Source of the DNA: an uncultured Clostridia bacterium
GTDB lineage: Bacteria > Bacillota > Clostridia > Oscillospirales > Acutalibacteraceae
Length of the DNA: 18,559 bases
Reading direction: 5' to 3'
NCBI GenBank assembly: GCA_945971755.1
Contig: CAMFPJ010000012.1
Coordinates: 1 to 18,559, forward strand
Numbering within the stretch: the first letter of the stretch is position 1; the number at the start of each line of letters is the position of its first letter. The position numbers were made by a program, and so were the translations under genes. Positions 1 to 9,319 of the stretch are shown here, piece by piece. The notes under the pieces were generated by a model, which saw only the letters and a list, made by a program, of their open reading frames with translations, did not search any database and was not told where the DNA came from.

Positions 1-31
1 TTTGCCACTCAAAGCGAAAAATATAAGAGGT

Positions 32-70
32 AAAAAAATAATGCCCTGTAAAAAAATACAAGGCATTTTT
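32..70 (-). terminator. Rho-independent terminator of the lon-to-shikimate-kinase operon
   Basis: An inverted repeat has arms ATGCC-c-TGTA (41-50) and TACA-a-GGCAT (57-66), with one mismatch and an A-rich 6-nt loop. Read on the minus strand it is followed by an ATTATTTTTT tract (from the A-run at 32-38). It lies just past the stop codon of the minus-strand gene at 73. Bases 1-31 hold nothing I can identify. Confidence 0.75.
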
Positions 71-72
71 GA

Positions 73-564
73 TTATTTTAATTTTTTACATATAATATCA
101 ACGGTTTGTTCACAAGAAAAAAATGTTGCGTCAATGTAAATATCTGCATATTTTTCATAAAGAGAATTACGTTCACGGAAAATATCTTCAACCGATTCGC
201 CTTTTCTTGCGGCAACACCGCGTGTTTTAATATTGCTCAGCCTTCGTTTAAGTTCAGAAACAGGAACATCAAGATAAATTATTTTCCCGTTTTTCTTAAG
301 GTGATTCATAGCATCTTCCCTGAAAATTACGCTTCCGCCTGTTGCAATAACAGCATTTTCAGCATCAATACTCAAAACAGCGTCACACTCTTTATCAAGA
401 AAACAGTCGATTCCGTCATCATCGATTATTTCCTGAAGCAATCTTTTTTCACGGCTTTGAATAAGCAAATCGGTGTCGATAAAATCAACACCGAGAGATT
501 TTGCTAAAATAACACCGACCGTGCTTTTGCCGGAGCCCGGCATTCCGATAAGTACAATATTCAT
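73..564 (-). CDS. Shikimate kinase-like P-loop kinase
   Basis: This is a 163-residue protein of the shikimate kinase fold, a P-loop kinase that classically phosphorylates shikimate in the chorismate pathway. Visible are a Walker A at residues 7-14 (GMPGSGKS), the acidic strand FIDTD (30-32), a lid arginine (R115) and the C-terminal ERNSLYEKYAD block (R132). Two substrate motifs differ from canonical AroK: the FRxxE block reads FLDKE (residues 55-59), so the shikimate-binding Arg is Leu, and the GGG loop reads GGS (76-78). I chose ATG 564 over an in-frame TTG at 606 because the fold begins there and it follows the pfkA TGA (569-571) by 4 nt, which suggests translational coupling; no clear ribosome site is visible. 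It is the last gene of the operon. The fold is certain; shikimate as substrate is likely from family annotation habit but not proven by the residues. Confidence 0.8.
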   Translation of the reverse strand: MNIVLIGMPGSGKSTVGVILAKSLGVDFIDTDLLIQSREKRLLQEIIDDDGIDCFLDKECDAVLSIDAENAVIATGGSVIFREDAMNHLKKNGKIIYLDVPVSELKRRLSNIKTRGVAARKGESVEDIFRERNSLYEKYADIYIDATFFSCEQTVDIICKKLK

Positions 565-568
565 ATTA

Positions 569-1531
569 TCAGATTGAAATTTCGTGAGCAATTCTGTAAT
601 GATCAAGGTTGAGAGATTTTTTCATATTCAGTGCTTCGAAAATATCAAAATCAACAATTTCATCCTTCTGCATAGCTACAACCCTGTTACCGATTCCCTG
701 TTTCAAAAGCTCAACGGCTTTGCAGCCCATAAGACTTGCAGTTACACGGTCACGAACTGTGGGAACGCCGCCGCGCTGAACATGACCGAGAATCGTTGCA
801 CGTGATTCAACACCTGTTTCAGCCTCAATACGCTTTGCCATTTCTTCAACTCCGCCGATTCCTTCTGCAACAACAATAATGAAATGCTTTTTGCCTGTTG
901 TTTGAGTTTTCCGCATTCTGTCAATAACGTCACGCTGAAAATCATATTCAACTTCGGGAATAAGAATTGATGTAGCGCCGCAGGCAATACCGGCATTAAG
1001 TGCAATGTAACCCGCTCTTCTGCCCATTACTTCGACAACAGAACAACGGTCGTGTGATTCGGTTGTGTCACGAAGACGGTCAACCATTTCACGAACTGTA
1101 TTCATTGCTGTATCATAACCGATTGTGTAATCACAGCAGGCAATATCATTGTCTATTGTTCCGGGAACGCCGACACATGGAATGCCTCTTAAAGACAAAT
1201 CTCTCGCGCCGCGGAATGAACCGTCACCGCCGATAACAACAATACCGTCCAAACCGACATTATTTGCAACACTGATTGCTTTCTGCATACCCTCTTCAGT
1301 CTTAAATTCAGGGCTTCTTGCAGAATAAAGAATTGTACCGCCGCGGTTAATAATATTTGAAACGCTTCTGAGATTCATTTCATACATATCGCCCTGCATA
1401 AGACCGTTATAACCACGGTTAATGCCCATAACTCTCATTCCGTTTTCGCAGCCTGAACGAACAACAGCACGAATTGCTGCGTTCATACCCGGAGCATCGC
1501 CGCCACTCGTTAAAACGCCAATTGTTTTCAT
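569..1531 (-). CDS. pfkA: ATP-dependent 6-phosphofructokinase
   Basis: This 320-residue enzyme converts fructose-6-phosphate and ATP to fructose-1,6-bisphosphate, the committed step of glycolysis, as a cytoplasmic tetramer. Full-length bacterial PfkA features are visible: TSGGDAPGMNAA (8-19), GGDGS (101-105), PGTIDND (123-129) with the catalytic Asp127, the VEVMGRRAGYIA block (166-177) and LGHVQRGG (248-255). Gly at 104 and Gly at 124 point to ATP rather than pyrophosphate as phosphate donor. The length equals the classic about-320-residue form. ATG 1531 is preceded by a good ribosome site (AAGGGTGG, complement at 1537-1545). It follows dnaE by 94 bp, a neighbour order seen in many Firmicutes, and a possible own promoter lies in that gap. 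Confidence 0.97.
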   Translation of the reverse strand: MKTIGVLTSGGDAPGMNAAIRAVVRSGCENGMRVMGINRGYNGLMQGDMYEMNLRSVSNIINRGGTILYSARSPEFKTEEGMQKAISVANNVGLDGIVVIGGDGSFRGARDLSLRGIPCVGVPGTIDNDIACCDYTIGYDTAMNTVREMVDRLRDTTESHDRCSVVEVMGRRAGYIALNAGIACGATSILIPEVEYDFQRDVIDRMRKTQTTGKKHFIIVVAEGIGGVEEMAKRIEAETGVESRATILGHVQRGGVPTVRDRVTASLMGCKAVELLKQGIGNRVVAMQKDEIVDFDIFEALNMKKSLNLDHYRIAHEISI

Positions 1532-1588
1532 TTTTTACCACCCTTAATAAAAAACGTATAAAATTTACATATAAACATTTGAGATGAT

Positions 1589-1617
1589 ATATTACCACAA
1601 ATTTTTCCAAATTTCAA
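1589..1617 (-). promoter_or_regulatory. Possible internal promoter for pfkA
   Basis: On the minus strand the dnaE-pfkA gap reads TTGAAA (1617-1612), a 17-nt spacer, then TAATAT (1594-1589). It would give a leader of about 50 nt before the pfkA start at 1531. The spacing is ideal but the region is AT-rich, so a chance match is possible. The gap is the only long one in the operon, which supports separate control of pfkA and the downstream kinase. Confidence 0.4.
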
Positions 1618-1625
1618 TAGTTATT

Positions 1626-4600
1626 TCACTTCTGAAGAATAACATTTTTTTCTCCTGCCGCCATTTTAAGCTTTGCGAGTAAATCATCACTTATATTCAC
1701 CTTGCCGACCGGGAAATACTTCTTTGTATCGGAAAAATAATAATAAAGCGGCATATCGCCTTTATTTTTGTAATTTGAAAGCAATTCCGAAATCTTTTTA
1801 TATTCTTCGCAATCATTTGAATCAAGGCGAATAAAAAGTCCTATTCTTTTCTGTCTTTCACTTTTAATCTCTGATGCGGGCTTTGCCGAATCAAGAATAA
1901 TTTTCGGAGCTTCATCTTCACGAATTGAAACTCTGCCTGAAATAAACACAGCTTTACCTGTTTCAATATACTTAAAGAACTGAGGCATAAGCTTAGGAAA
2001 CATAATAACTTCTATACTGCCTGTCATATCTTCAGCAGTAATGAACGCCATTGCCTCGCCGTTTTTTGTCTGTTTTTTAGTGATGTGTGACACAATACCC
2101 ATTATTTTTACAGACGGACTGTCATAATAGTCACTTTCCGTTATTTCAAGAATGTCGCAAATTCTTTGGGTATTAAGCTTTGCGGCTAACTCGGAGTACT
2201 GCTCCATTGGGTGAGAAGAAATGTAAAGCCCTGTTGTTTCCTTTTCGCCTAAAAGCAGCTCTTCAAGTTCCATTTCACTTGCAGTTTTCATTGTGTATGA
2301 ATCAGCGGAAAATTCGCTGTTTTCTGAAGAAATCAAATCGAATATTCCTATTTGACCGTCCAGATTACGTCTTTTTGTGCCGTCAAGTTCACTTATAATA
2401 AAAGGCAAATTCATAAGCATTTCACGGCGATTGTTTTTAAGTACGTCAAGAGCTCCGCTCTTAATTAAACTTTCAACCGCACGCCTATTAAAACTTTTAC
2501 CGTAAGTTCGCTTGCAGAATGAATAAAAAGAAGTATAAGGTCCGTTGGCTTTTCTCTCGGAAATTATTCCGTCAATATAATCTCTGCCTAAATTTTTAAT
2601 AGCAAGCAGTCCGAAACGAATTGATTTTGACTCTTCTTCTGCCGTAAAATTCATAAAACTTTCGTTTACGTCGGGAGGCAAAATTTTGATTCCGTTGCGC
2701 TTGCAATCTTCAATATATCCGGCAACCTTTGAACTGTTATCAAGAATACTTGTAAGAAGTGCTGCCATAAATTCACAGGGATAATAGCATTTCAGGTAAG
2801 CCGTGCGGTAAGCGACCACTGCGTAAGCTGCTGCGTGCGATTTATTAAAAGCATATGAAGCAAATGATGACATATCATCAAAAATATCATTTGCAATTTC
2901 TCGGCTTATATTATTTTTTGCACATCCTTCGCAAAAATGCTCGCGTTCTTCTTCCATAACCTTATGCTTTTTCTTTGACATTGCACGGCGAACAATATCT
3001 GCCCTGCCAAGTGAATAACCTGCCAAAGTACGGAAAATCTGCATTACCTGCTCCTGATAGACTATACAGCCGTAGGTAACATCAAGAATTTCTTTAAGCA
3101 TAGGTGTTTTATATATTACATTTTGCGGGTTATGTCTGTTTTCGATGTAGCTGTTGATTGAGTCCATCGGACCCGGTCTGTAAAGGGCGATAACAGCGAT
3201 AATATCTTCAATATTATTTGGTTTAAGCCTTGCAATTACGTTTCGCATACCCGAAGACTCGCATTGGAAAATACCGTCTGTTTTGCCCGATGCAAAAAGT
3301 TCAAATACTTTTTTATCGTCAAGAGGTATTTTTTCTATATCAAAATTATGATTTTTTTCACGAATCATTTTTACACAGTCATCAATAACGGTAAGAGTAC
3401 GAAGCCCTAAAAAGTCCATTTTCAGAAGTCCAAGCTCTTCAATCGTTGTCATTGTAAACTGTGTAACAATTGATTCATCATTTCGTGCAAGGGGAACATA
3501 ATCACTGACAGGTCGGTCGGTAATAACAATACCCGCAGCGTGAGTAGAGGCATGACGAGGCATACCCTCAACACTCATAGCAGTGTCAATAAGTTCACGC
3601 GTGATAGGGTCCGTGTCGTAAAGTTCTTTTAGGTCATCCCCTGCTTCAAGGGCTTTTTTTAATGTTACACCCAGTGCGTGAGGAACCTTTTTTGCAACAT
3701 TGTCAACAACACTGTACTGAAGCCCCATTGCCCTTCCGCAATCTCTGATTGCGGCACGGGCTGCCATAGTACCGAAGGTTACAATCTGCGCAACATGGTC
3801 GGAGCCGTATTTTCTGACAACGTAATCAATGACCTCTTCACGGCGCTCATAGCAAAAGTCAACATCAATATCAGGCATACTGACTCTTTCGGGATTAAGG
3901 AAACGTTCAAAAATCAAATTGTATTTAATTGGGTCAACATTTGTAATTCCCATGCAATATGCGGCAATACTGCCCGCGCCCGAGCCTCTTCCGGGGCCAA
4001 CGGGAATATCGTGATTTTTGGCATAAGAAATAAAGTCGGCTACAATAAGGAAGTAGTCAACATAACCCATATTTTTAATTACGGAAAGTTCATATTCCAA
4101 TCTGTCAACATAAGATTTGTCAGGGCTTTCGCCGTATCTTTCATAAAGCCCCCTATAACAAATATCTCTCATATAATCATAATGAGAAACACCATCGGGA
4201 ACATCAAAATTAGGAAGTTTTGTTTTGCCGAACTCAAAATCAAAATTGCACATATCGGCAATTTTTTGAGTATTCTCTATTGCCTCAGGAATATAGTCAA
4301 AAAGTTCCCTCATTTCATCTTCTGTTTTAAGATAAAAACGGTCAGAGTCAAATTCAAGCGCATTTTCGTCATTTACAGTTCGGTTTGTTGCAATGCAAAT
4401 AAGAACCTTTTGAGTTTTTGCATCCGCAGGGTTAATGTAATGCACGTCATTTGTGCAGACAAGCGGAACGCCTGTATTTTTTGAAATACGGATAAGTGCT
4501 TCGTTGACTCTTGCCTGCTCGGGTATTCCGTGATTTTGAAGTTCGAGGTAATAATTACCTTTTCCAAATATATTTTCGTACCAAAGTGCAGTTTTTTGAG

Positions 4601-5060
4601 CCGAGTCCAAATCGCCGTTCATAATGAGCTTAGGAATTTCACCCGCAAGGCATGCAGAAAGGCAAATTAAACCCTCGTGATATTTTTCAATAAGTTCACG
4701 GTCAATTCGGGGCTTTGTGTAAAATCCGTCAACCCAAGCTGCAGAAATAAGTTTAGTTAAATTTTTATATCCTGTTTCATTTTTGCAGAGCAAAATAAGA
4801 TGGTGCCTGTCCGAGTCAACTCCGTGCACTTTGTCAAATCGGGAACGTGCAGCAACGTAGGCCTCACAGCCGATAATAGGCTTTATCCCCTCTTTTTTTG
4901 CAGCCTTATAAAAATCTACCGCACCAAACAGATTGCCGTGGTCAGTAATTGCAAGGGCGGTTTGTCCACGTTCTTTGGCAACACTGCAAAGCCTGTCAAG
5001 ACGGCAAACGCCGTCAAGCAGGCTGTATTCAGTATGCACATGCAGATGAACGAAAGACAT
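1626..5060 (-). CDS. dnaE: DNA polymerase III alpha subunit (DnaE)
   Basis: This 1144-residue replicative polymerase subunit belongs to the C-family. An N-terminal PHP domain starts FVHLHVHTEYSLLDG and keeps its metal ligands (H5, H7, D40-H41, E66, D205/H207). The palm and catalytic region include GPGRGSGAGS (355-364), PDIDVDF with Asp399 and Asp401, and the third carboxylate in LKMDFLG (Asp549). A helix-hairpin-helix region comes later, and an OB-fold lies at about 985-1070 (VKIMGIVSHITKK onward). There is no embedded exonuclease, so this is DnaE and not PolC. In low-GC Gram-positives DnaE usually extends primers on behalf of PolC; PolC is not in this window. ATG 5060 has an AAGGAG ribosome site that overlaps the lysA stop codon 9 bp upstream, so the two are probably coupled. 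The intact PHP metal site suggests retained hydrolytic or proofreading activity (inference). Confidence 0.97.
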   Translation of the reverse strand: MSFVHLHVHTEYSLLDGVCRLDRLCSVAKERGQTALAITDHGNLFGAVDFYKAAKKEGIKPIIGCEAYVAARSRFDKVHGVDSDRHHLILLCKNETGYKNLTKLISAAWVDGFYTKPRIDRELIEKYHEGLICLSACLAGEIPKLIMNGDLDSAQKTALWYENIFGKGNYYLELQNHGIPEQARVNEALIRISKNTGVPLVCTNDVHYINPADAKTQKVLICIATNRTVNDENALEFDSDRFYLKTEDEMRELFDYIPEAIENTQKIADMCNFDFEFGKTKLPNFDVPDGVSHYDYMRDICYRGLYERYGESPDKSYVDRLEYELSVIKNMGYVDYFLIVADFISYAKNHDIPVGPGRGSGAGSIAAYCMGITNVDPIKYNLIFERFLNPERVSMPDIDVDFCYERREEVIDYVVRKYGSDHVAQIVTFGTMAARAAIRDCGRAMGLQYSVVDNVAKKVPHALGVTLKKALEAGDDLKELYDTDPITRELIDTAMSVEGMPRHASTHAAGIVITDRPVSDYVPLARNDESIVTQFTMTTIEELGLLKMDFLGLRTLTVIDDCVKMIREKNHNFDIEKIPLDDKKVFELFASGKTDGIFQCESSGMRNVIARLKPNNIEDIIAVIALYRPGPMDSINSYIENRHNPQNVIYKTPMLKEILDVTYGCIVYQEQVMQIFRTLAGYSLGRADIVRRAMSKKKHKVMEEEREHFCEGCAKNNISREIANDIFDDMSSFASYAFNKSHAAAYAVVAYRTAYLKCYYPCEFMAALLTSILDNSSKVAGYIEDCKRNGIKILPPDVNESFMNFTAEEESKSIRFGLLAIKNLGRDYIDGIISERKANGPYTSFYSFCKRTYGKSFNRRAVESLIKSGALDVLKNNRREMLMNLPFIISELDGTKRRNLDGQIGIFDLISSENSEFSADSYTMKTASEMELEELLLGEKETTGLYISSHPMEQYSELAAKLNTQRICDILEITESDYYDSPSVKIMGIVSHITKKQTKNGEAMAFITAEDMTGSIEVIMFPKLMPQFFKYIETGKAVFISGRVSIREDEAPKIILDSAKPASEIKSERQKRIGLFIRLDSNDCEEYKKISELLSNYKNKGDMPLYYYFSDTKKYFPVGKVNISDDLLAKLKMAAGEKNVILQK

Positions 5061-5069
5061 AAATTCTCC

Positions 5070-6341
5070 TTATTCGGTCACTTTGTTGTAGAAATCGAAA
5101 CAATCAAACGTTCTGAAGTAATCAGCAGGTGTTTCAGCGCGTCTGATAAGCTCAAATGAGCCGTCTGTCTTGAGAAGTATTTCCGCTGATTTAAGTTTGC
5201 CGTTGTAGTTGTAACCCATGGCAAAGCCGTGAGCACCCGCATCGTGAATATTAAGTAGGTCGCCCATTTCGATTTCAGGTAACATTCTGTCAATTGCGAA
5301 TTTGTCATTATTCTCGCAAAGTGAGCCCGTAATGTCATACATTTTGTTGCACTCTGCGTTTTCTTTTCCTAAAACGGTAATGTGATGATATGCGCCGTAC
5401 ATTGCAGGACGCATAAGGTTAACTGCACAGGCATCAACGCCGATATATTCCTTATGAGTATGCTTTTGGTTAATTGCTCTTGTAATAAGTGCGCCGTAAG
5501 GTCCCATCATAAATCTGCCGAGTTCCGTATAAATTGCAACGTCGCCCATGCCGTTAGGTGTGAGCACTTCTTCATACACTTTTCTGACACCGTCGGCAAT
5601 TTCAAAAATGTCGTTAGGCGTCTGGTCAGGCTTATAAGGAATACCGATACCGCCTGAAAGGTTAATGAACTTAATGTCAGCACCTGTTTCATTTTTAAGT
5701 TTTACCGCAACCTCAAAAAGAGTTCTTGCAAGAGTCGGATAATACTCATTTGTTACTGTGTTGCTTGCAAGGAATGCGTGTATTCCGAATTCTTTTACGC
5801 CCTTTGACTTCATAATTCTGAAAGCCTCAAAGAGCTGTTCGGTAGTCATACCGTATTTAGCATCGCCGGGGTTGTCCATAATATTATTGGAAATTTTGAA
5901 ATATCCGCCCGGATTGTAACGGCAGGAAAGCTTCTCCGGGAGCTTTCCGAGTGTCTTTTCCAAAATATCAATATGTGTAATATCGTCAAGATTGATAATA
6001 GCTCCCAAATCATTGGCATACTTAAACTCTTCAGGCGGTGTATCATTGGAAGAAAACATAATAAAATCGCCTGTTGCACCGATTGCCTTAGAAAGCATAA
6101 GTTCGGTTTTTGACGAGCAGTCACAGCCGCAGCCATATTCACGCAATATGTTAATAAGAAACGGGTTCGGAGTTGCTTTTACCGCAAAATACTCGCGAAA
6201 TCCCTTATTCCAGGAAAAAGCTTTGTAAATATTTTCACAATTTTCACGAATGCCCTTTTCATCATAAAGATGGAACGGGGTTTGGTAAACAGCCGCAATT
6301 TCTTCTGCTTTTTCTTTTGTTACGAAAGGTGTTTTTGCCAT
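5070..6341 (-). CDS. lysA: Diaminopimelate decarboxylase (group IV PLP enzyme)
   Basis: This 423-residue fold-type III PLP enzyme is predicted to decarboxylate meso-diaminopimelate to L-lysine, the last step of lysine synthesis. PLP-binding Lys55 lies in YFAVKATPNP; GIHAFLASN (186-194) sits at the usual GLHxHIGS strand; the glycine loop SGGIGIPY is at 229-236; ELGRFMMGPYG (273-283) follows; the dimer-site cysteine is in GSLCENND (C342); and the end block is MGYNYNGKLKSAEIL. The HAFLASN and CENND variants differ from the E. coli/Bacillus consensus, so another amino-acid decarboxylase of the same family is possible but less likely. ATG 6341 follows the engB stop by 2 bp, and its GGAGG ribosome site lies inside the end of engB. 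There is no room for a lysine riboswitch, so expression depends on the lon operon promoter. Confidence 0.88.
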   Translation of the reverse strand: MAKTPFVTKEKAEEIAAVYQTPFHLYDEKGIRENCENIYKAFSWNKGFREYFAVKATPNPFLINILREYGCGCDCSSKTELMLSKAIGATGDFIMFSSNDTPPEEFKYANDLGAIINLDDITHIDILEKTLGKLPEKLSCRYNPGGYFKISNNIMDNPGDAKYGMTTEQLFEAFRIMKSKGVKEFGIHAFLASNTVTNEYYPTLARTLFEVAVKLKNETGADIKFINLSGGIGIPYKPDQTPNDIFEIADGVRKVYEEVLTPNGMGDVAIYTELGRFMMGPYGALITRAINQKHTHKEYIGVDACAVNLMRPAMYGAYHHITVLGKENAECNKMYDITGSLCENNDKFAIDRMLPEIEMGDLLNIHDAGAHGFAMGYNYNGKLKSAEILLKTDGSFELIRRAETPADYFRTFDCFDFYNKVTE

Positions 6342-6343
6342 TT

Positions 6344-6928
6344 TTATGCCTCCAGATGCGATTCGATTATCGCTTTGATTTTTTCAATATTTTCACCCGT
6401 CTGCGATGAGAACGGAATGATGTTTTCGGGTGGAACAAAACTTAATTCTTCTTTTGATTTTTCAAGGCGTTTTTTGTAATCGCCCTTGTTAAGTTTGTCA
6501 CTCTTTGTCATTACGACGATATAGTCAATTCCCGTATTTTCCAAGAATTCCATCATCATAATATCATCGGCAGTTGCAGGGTGACGCATATCAATAAGTT
6601 GAACCACAAGTTTTATATTTCTTTCAGAATTAAAATATCCTTCCATCATATCTGCCCAACGTTTTTTTTCGGAACGGGAAACCTTGGCGTAGCCGTAGCC
6701 CGGCAAATCGACAAAATTCACATCTTCAACACCGTAAAAATTGATTGTAATTGTTTTTCCGGGAACCGAACTTACCCTTGCAAGATTTTTACGCATAAAA
6801 AGTTTATTAAGCAAGGAGCTTTTTCCAACATTAGAGCGGCCTGCAAATGCAATTTCAGGTAAATCTGATTTAGGTAACTGTGCAAAAGTACCGTATGCAC
6901 TTTTGAATTCTGCTTTTTCGTATCTCAT
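6344..6928 (-). CDS. engB: Ribosome-biogenesis GTPase EngB/YsxC
   Basis: This 194-residue TRAFAC GTPase of the EngB (YihA/YsxC) family helps late assembly of the 50S ribosomal subunit. All G motifs are present: G1 GRSNVGKS (30-37), G2 threonine in GKTITINFY (57-65), G3 DLPGYG (74-79), G4 TKSD (141-144) and G5 SSQTG (174-178). The length is typical (about 195-200). ATG 6928 has a GAGGTG ribosome site that overlaps the lon stop codon (TGA at 6937-6939), an 8-bp gap. Placement directly downstream of lon matches the lonA-ysxC order known from Bacillus subtilis, which supports both assignments. Confidence 0.97.
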   Translation of the reverse strand: MRYEKAEFKSAYGTFAQLPKSDLPEIAFAGRSNVGKSSLLNKLFMRKNLARVSSVPGKTITINFYGVEDVNFVDLPGYGYAKVSRSEKKRWADMMEGYFNSERNIKLVVQLIDMRHPATADDIMMMEFLENTGIDYIVVMTKSDKLNKGDYKKRLEKSKEELSFVPPENIIPFSSQTGENIEKIKAIIESHLEA

Positions 6929-6936
6929 TTTTCACC

Positions 6937-9288
6937 TCATACTAATGCGGTTTTTAATACGTCGTCCGCAGTTTCTGCAAAGACAAATTTTATATTATTC
7001 TTAACCTTTTCATCTACTTCGTCAAGGTCACTTTCATTTGCTTTAGGAATAATAACTGTTTTAATGCCCTCAACGTAAGCAGCCATTGTTTTTTCACGAA
7101 GTCCGCCTATGGGGAGAACTCTGCCCGTAACGGTAATTTCACCGGTCATTGCCACATTTGCTTTTACCTTACAGCCCGTAAGTGCAGAAACAAGCGCTGT
7201 AAATACAGTTACACCCGCAGAAGGACCGTCTTTAGGTACTGCGCCCTCGGGGAAGTGGATATGTATATCCTTTTTCTCATAAAAGTTATTGTCAATGCCG
7301 TATTTATCAGCATTTGCACGGATATAAGAGAGAGCTGCTCTTGCCGATTCTTTAATTACATCGCCCAGGGAGCCTGTAAGCTCCAAAGCACCTTTACCGT
7401 CCATTGTAACTACTTCAACCGTCAGCATTGTTCCCCCAACAGGAGTATAAGCAAGTCCGTTCACAACACCGACTGCATTTTTACGTGACACCTCTTCAGG
7501 CTTAAACTTTCGTGTGCCTAAATATCTTTCAATTTCCGTATCCTTAAACGTAAATTTACCGTCAAAGCCTTTTGCATATTCAACTGCAGCTTTACGAAGA
7601 CAAGTGCCGATTAAACGTTCAAGCTGCCTTACGCCGGCTTCTTTAGTATATCCGTTTATTATTTCTTTCAAAGCCTTATCGGTGAATTTTACATAAGACT
7701 TTTTAAGTCCGTTTTCTTTAAGTTGTTTAGGTACAAGGTGCTGCTTTGCAATTTGGAATTTTTCCTCAAATGTGTAACCGGGAATATCAATGATTTCCAT
7801 TCTGTCAAGAAGCGGAGCCGGAATACTGCTTTTATCATTTGCAGTTGTAATAAACATTACCTTGCTTAAATCGTAAGGTATTTCAAGATAATGGTCAACA
7901 AATGCGTTATTTTGTTCTCCGTCTAACACTTCAAGAAGTGCCGATGACGGGTCACCTTTGTGGTCAGCACCGAGTTTATCTACCTCGTCAAGCAAGATAA
8001 GCGGATTTGAACTGCCGGCACTGTCAATTGCTTCAATAATTCTGCCGGGCATTGATCCGATATAAGTTTTTCTGTGGCCCCTGATATCTGCCTCGTCCCT
8101 AACTCCGCCGAGGGACAGTCTTGCGTATTTTCTGCCCATTGCAGTTGCCAAAGACCTTACGATTGAAGTTTTACCCACACCGGGAGGTCCTGCAAGACAG
8201 ATAATCTGACCTTTAATGTCAGGATTTATTTTTCTGACAGAAAGAAATTCGATAATTCTTTCTTTTACTTTTTCGAGCCCGTAATGGTCACTGTTAAGAA
8301 CTGCCTCAGCATTTTCAATGTCAAGGTTATCCTCTGTAAATATATTCCAAGGAAGAGAAATTACTTTATCAAGATAAGTTCTTGTAACCGCAGATTCAGG
8401 ACTTGATGACTGCATTTTCATCATACGGTCGCACTCACGAATAAGCTTTTTTTCAATTTTTTCAGGGAAGCCAATTGCGCGTATTTTTTCACGGTACATT
8501 TCCGCTTCCGAAACAGAGTCTTCTCCTTCTCCCAGTTCTTCGGAAATTGCTTTTATCTGCTCGCGAAGGTAATATTCCTTTTGATTTTCGTCCATTTGCT
8601 CCTGAACTTTTTCATTGATTTCTTCCTCAATGGAAAGGAGTTCCTTTTCTTTGGAAAGAACATGACAAAGCCTTTCGGCACGTCTTATAGGGTCAAGCTC
8701 CTCAAGCAAAGTCTGTTTTTGTGTGTATTCAATAGGAACATTTGACAGAATATAATCGGCAAGTTCGTTTGCCTCTTTGCGTACAGAAACGCCTATTACA
8801 ATATCCGGCGGCATTTTGGGAAGCAAATAGGAATACTCCTCAAAAATTCCCGAAAGCCTGCGAACAAGCGCCTGCTCGTAAATGGTATCGTCTCTTGAAA
8901 CCTTTTTACTTTCTACCTTCGAAACGATTGCGGAAAGAAAAGGGTTTGCTGAATTAAGGCTTATAAGTTCTGCTCTGTAGAGGCCTTCGACAATTACTCT
9001 TAAAGCATCGGTACCGGGAAGTTTTATTACCTGTTTAATTTCGCAAACAACACCAACGCGGAAAATGTCAGAAGTTCTTGGGTCTTCACATTCAAGGTCG
9101 ATTTGTGTTGCTAAAAATACATTTGTTTTCTGCTCCATGGCACTTTTAACGGCACGAATTGATTTTTGCCTGCCAACGTCAAAATGCATGGTCATCTGCG
9201 GAAAAATTACAAGTCCGCGTAATGCCACCATAGGCATTGATATTGATTTATCGTTAAAATCAGTAAAAAATTTGCTAACTGTTTCCAT
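6937..9288 (-). CDS. lon: ATP-dependent protease Lon (LonA type)
   Basis: This 783-residue cytoplasmic AAA+ serine protease degrades damaged and regulatory proteins. Numbered from ATG 9288: the N-terminal substrate-recognition domain starts near SMPMVALRGLVIFP (about 17-30), a coiled-coil stretch rich in Glu/Lys spans about 210-270, Walker A is GPPGVGKT (367-374), Walker B ends LLDE (about 431-434), and the C-terminal protease domain carries the catalytic Ser690 in PKDGPSAG and Lys733 in GLREKT. The length matches LonA (about 780). The reading frame extends upstream to TTG 9348, but that would add 20 hydrophobic residues foreign to Lon and would start at the -35 box, so I reject it. ATG 9288 has AGGAG upstream at a somewhat long spacing (14 nt). 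Lon is the first gene of the operon. I find no paired CIRCE or CtsR operator in front of it. Confidence 0.96.
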   Translation of the reverse strand: METVSKFFTDFNDKSISMPMVALRGLVIFPQMTMHFDVGRQKSIRAVKSAMEQKTNVFLATQIDLECEDPRTSDIFRVGVVCEIKQVIKLPGTDALRVIVEGLYRAELISLNSANPFLSAIVSKVESKKVSRDDTIYEQALVRRLSGIFEEYSYLLPKMPPDIVIGVSVRKEANELADYILSNVPIEYTQKQTLLEELDPIRRAERLCHVLSKEKELLSIEEEINEKVQEQMDENQKEYYLREQIKAISEELGEGEDSVSEAEMYREKIRAIGFPEKIEKKLIRECDRMMKMQSSSPESAVTRTYLDKVISLPWNIFTEDNLDIENAEAVLNSDHYGLEKVKERIIEFLSVRKINPDIKGQIICLAGPPGVGKTSIVRSLATAMGRKYARLSLGGVRDEADIRGHRKTYIGSMPGRIIEAIDSAGSSNPLILLDEVDKLGADHKGDPSSALLEVLDGEQNNAFVDHYLEIPYDLSKVMFITTANDKSSIPAPLLDRMEIIDIPGYTFEEKFQIAKQHLVPKQLKENGLKKSYVKFTDKALKEIINGYTKEAGVRQLERLIGTCLRKAAVEYAKGFDGKFTFKDTEIERYLGTRKFKPEEVSRKNAVGVVNGLAYTPVGGTMLTVEVVTMDGKGALELTGSLGDVIKESARAALSYIRANADKYGIDNNFYEKKDIHIHFPEGAVPKDGPSAGVTVFTALVSALTGCKVKANVAMTGEITVTGRVLPIGGLREKTMAAYVEGIKTVIIPKANESDLDEVDEKVKNNIKFVFAETADDVLKTALV

Positions 9289-9319
9289 ATTTCTGCATAT
9301 CACTCCTATAATAAACGAT

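Noticed and set aside
565..606. Longer kinase start at TTG 606
   Set aside because: It would overlap the pfkA end in another frame, add 14 residues before the first strand of the fold, and use a weak start codon; ATG 564 fits the family.
3678..4484. 268-codon plus-strand open frame within dnaE
   Set aside because: It is antisense to conserved DnaE catalytic sequence, has no recognisable domain and no good ribosome site; a shadow frame.
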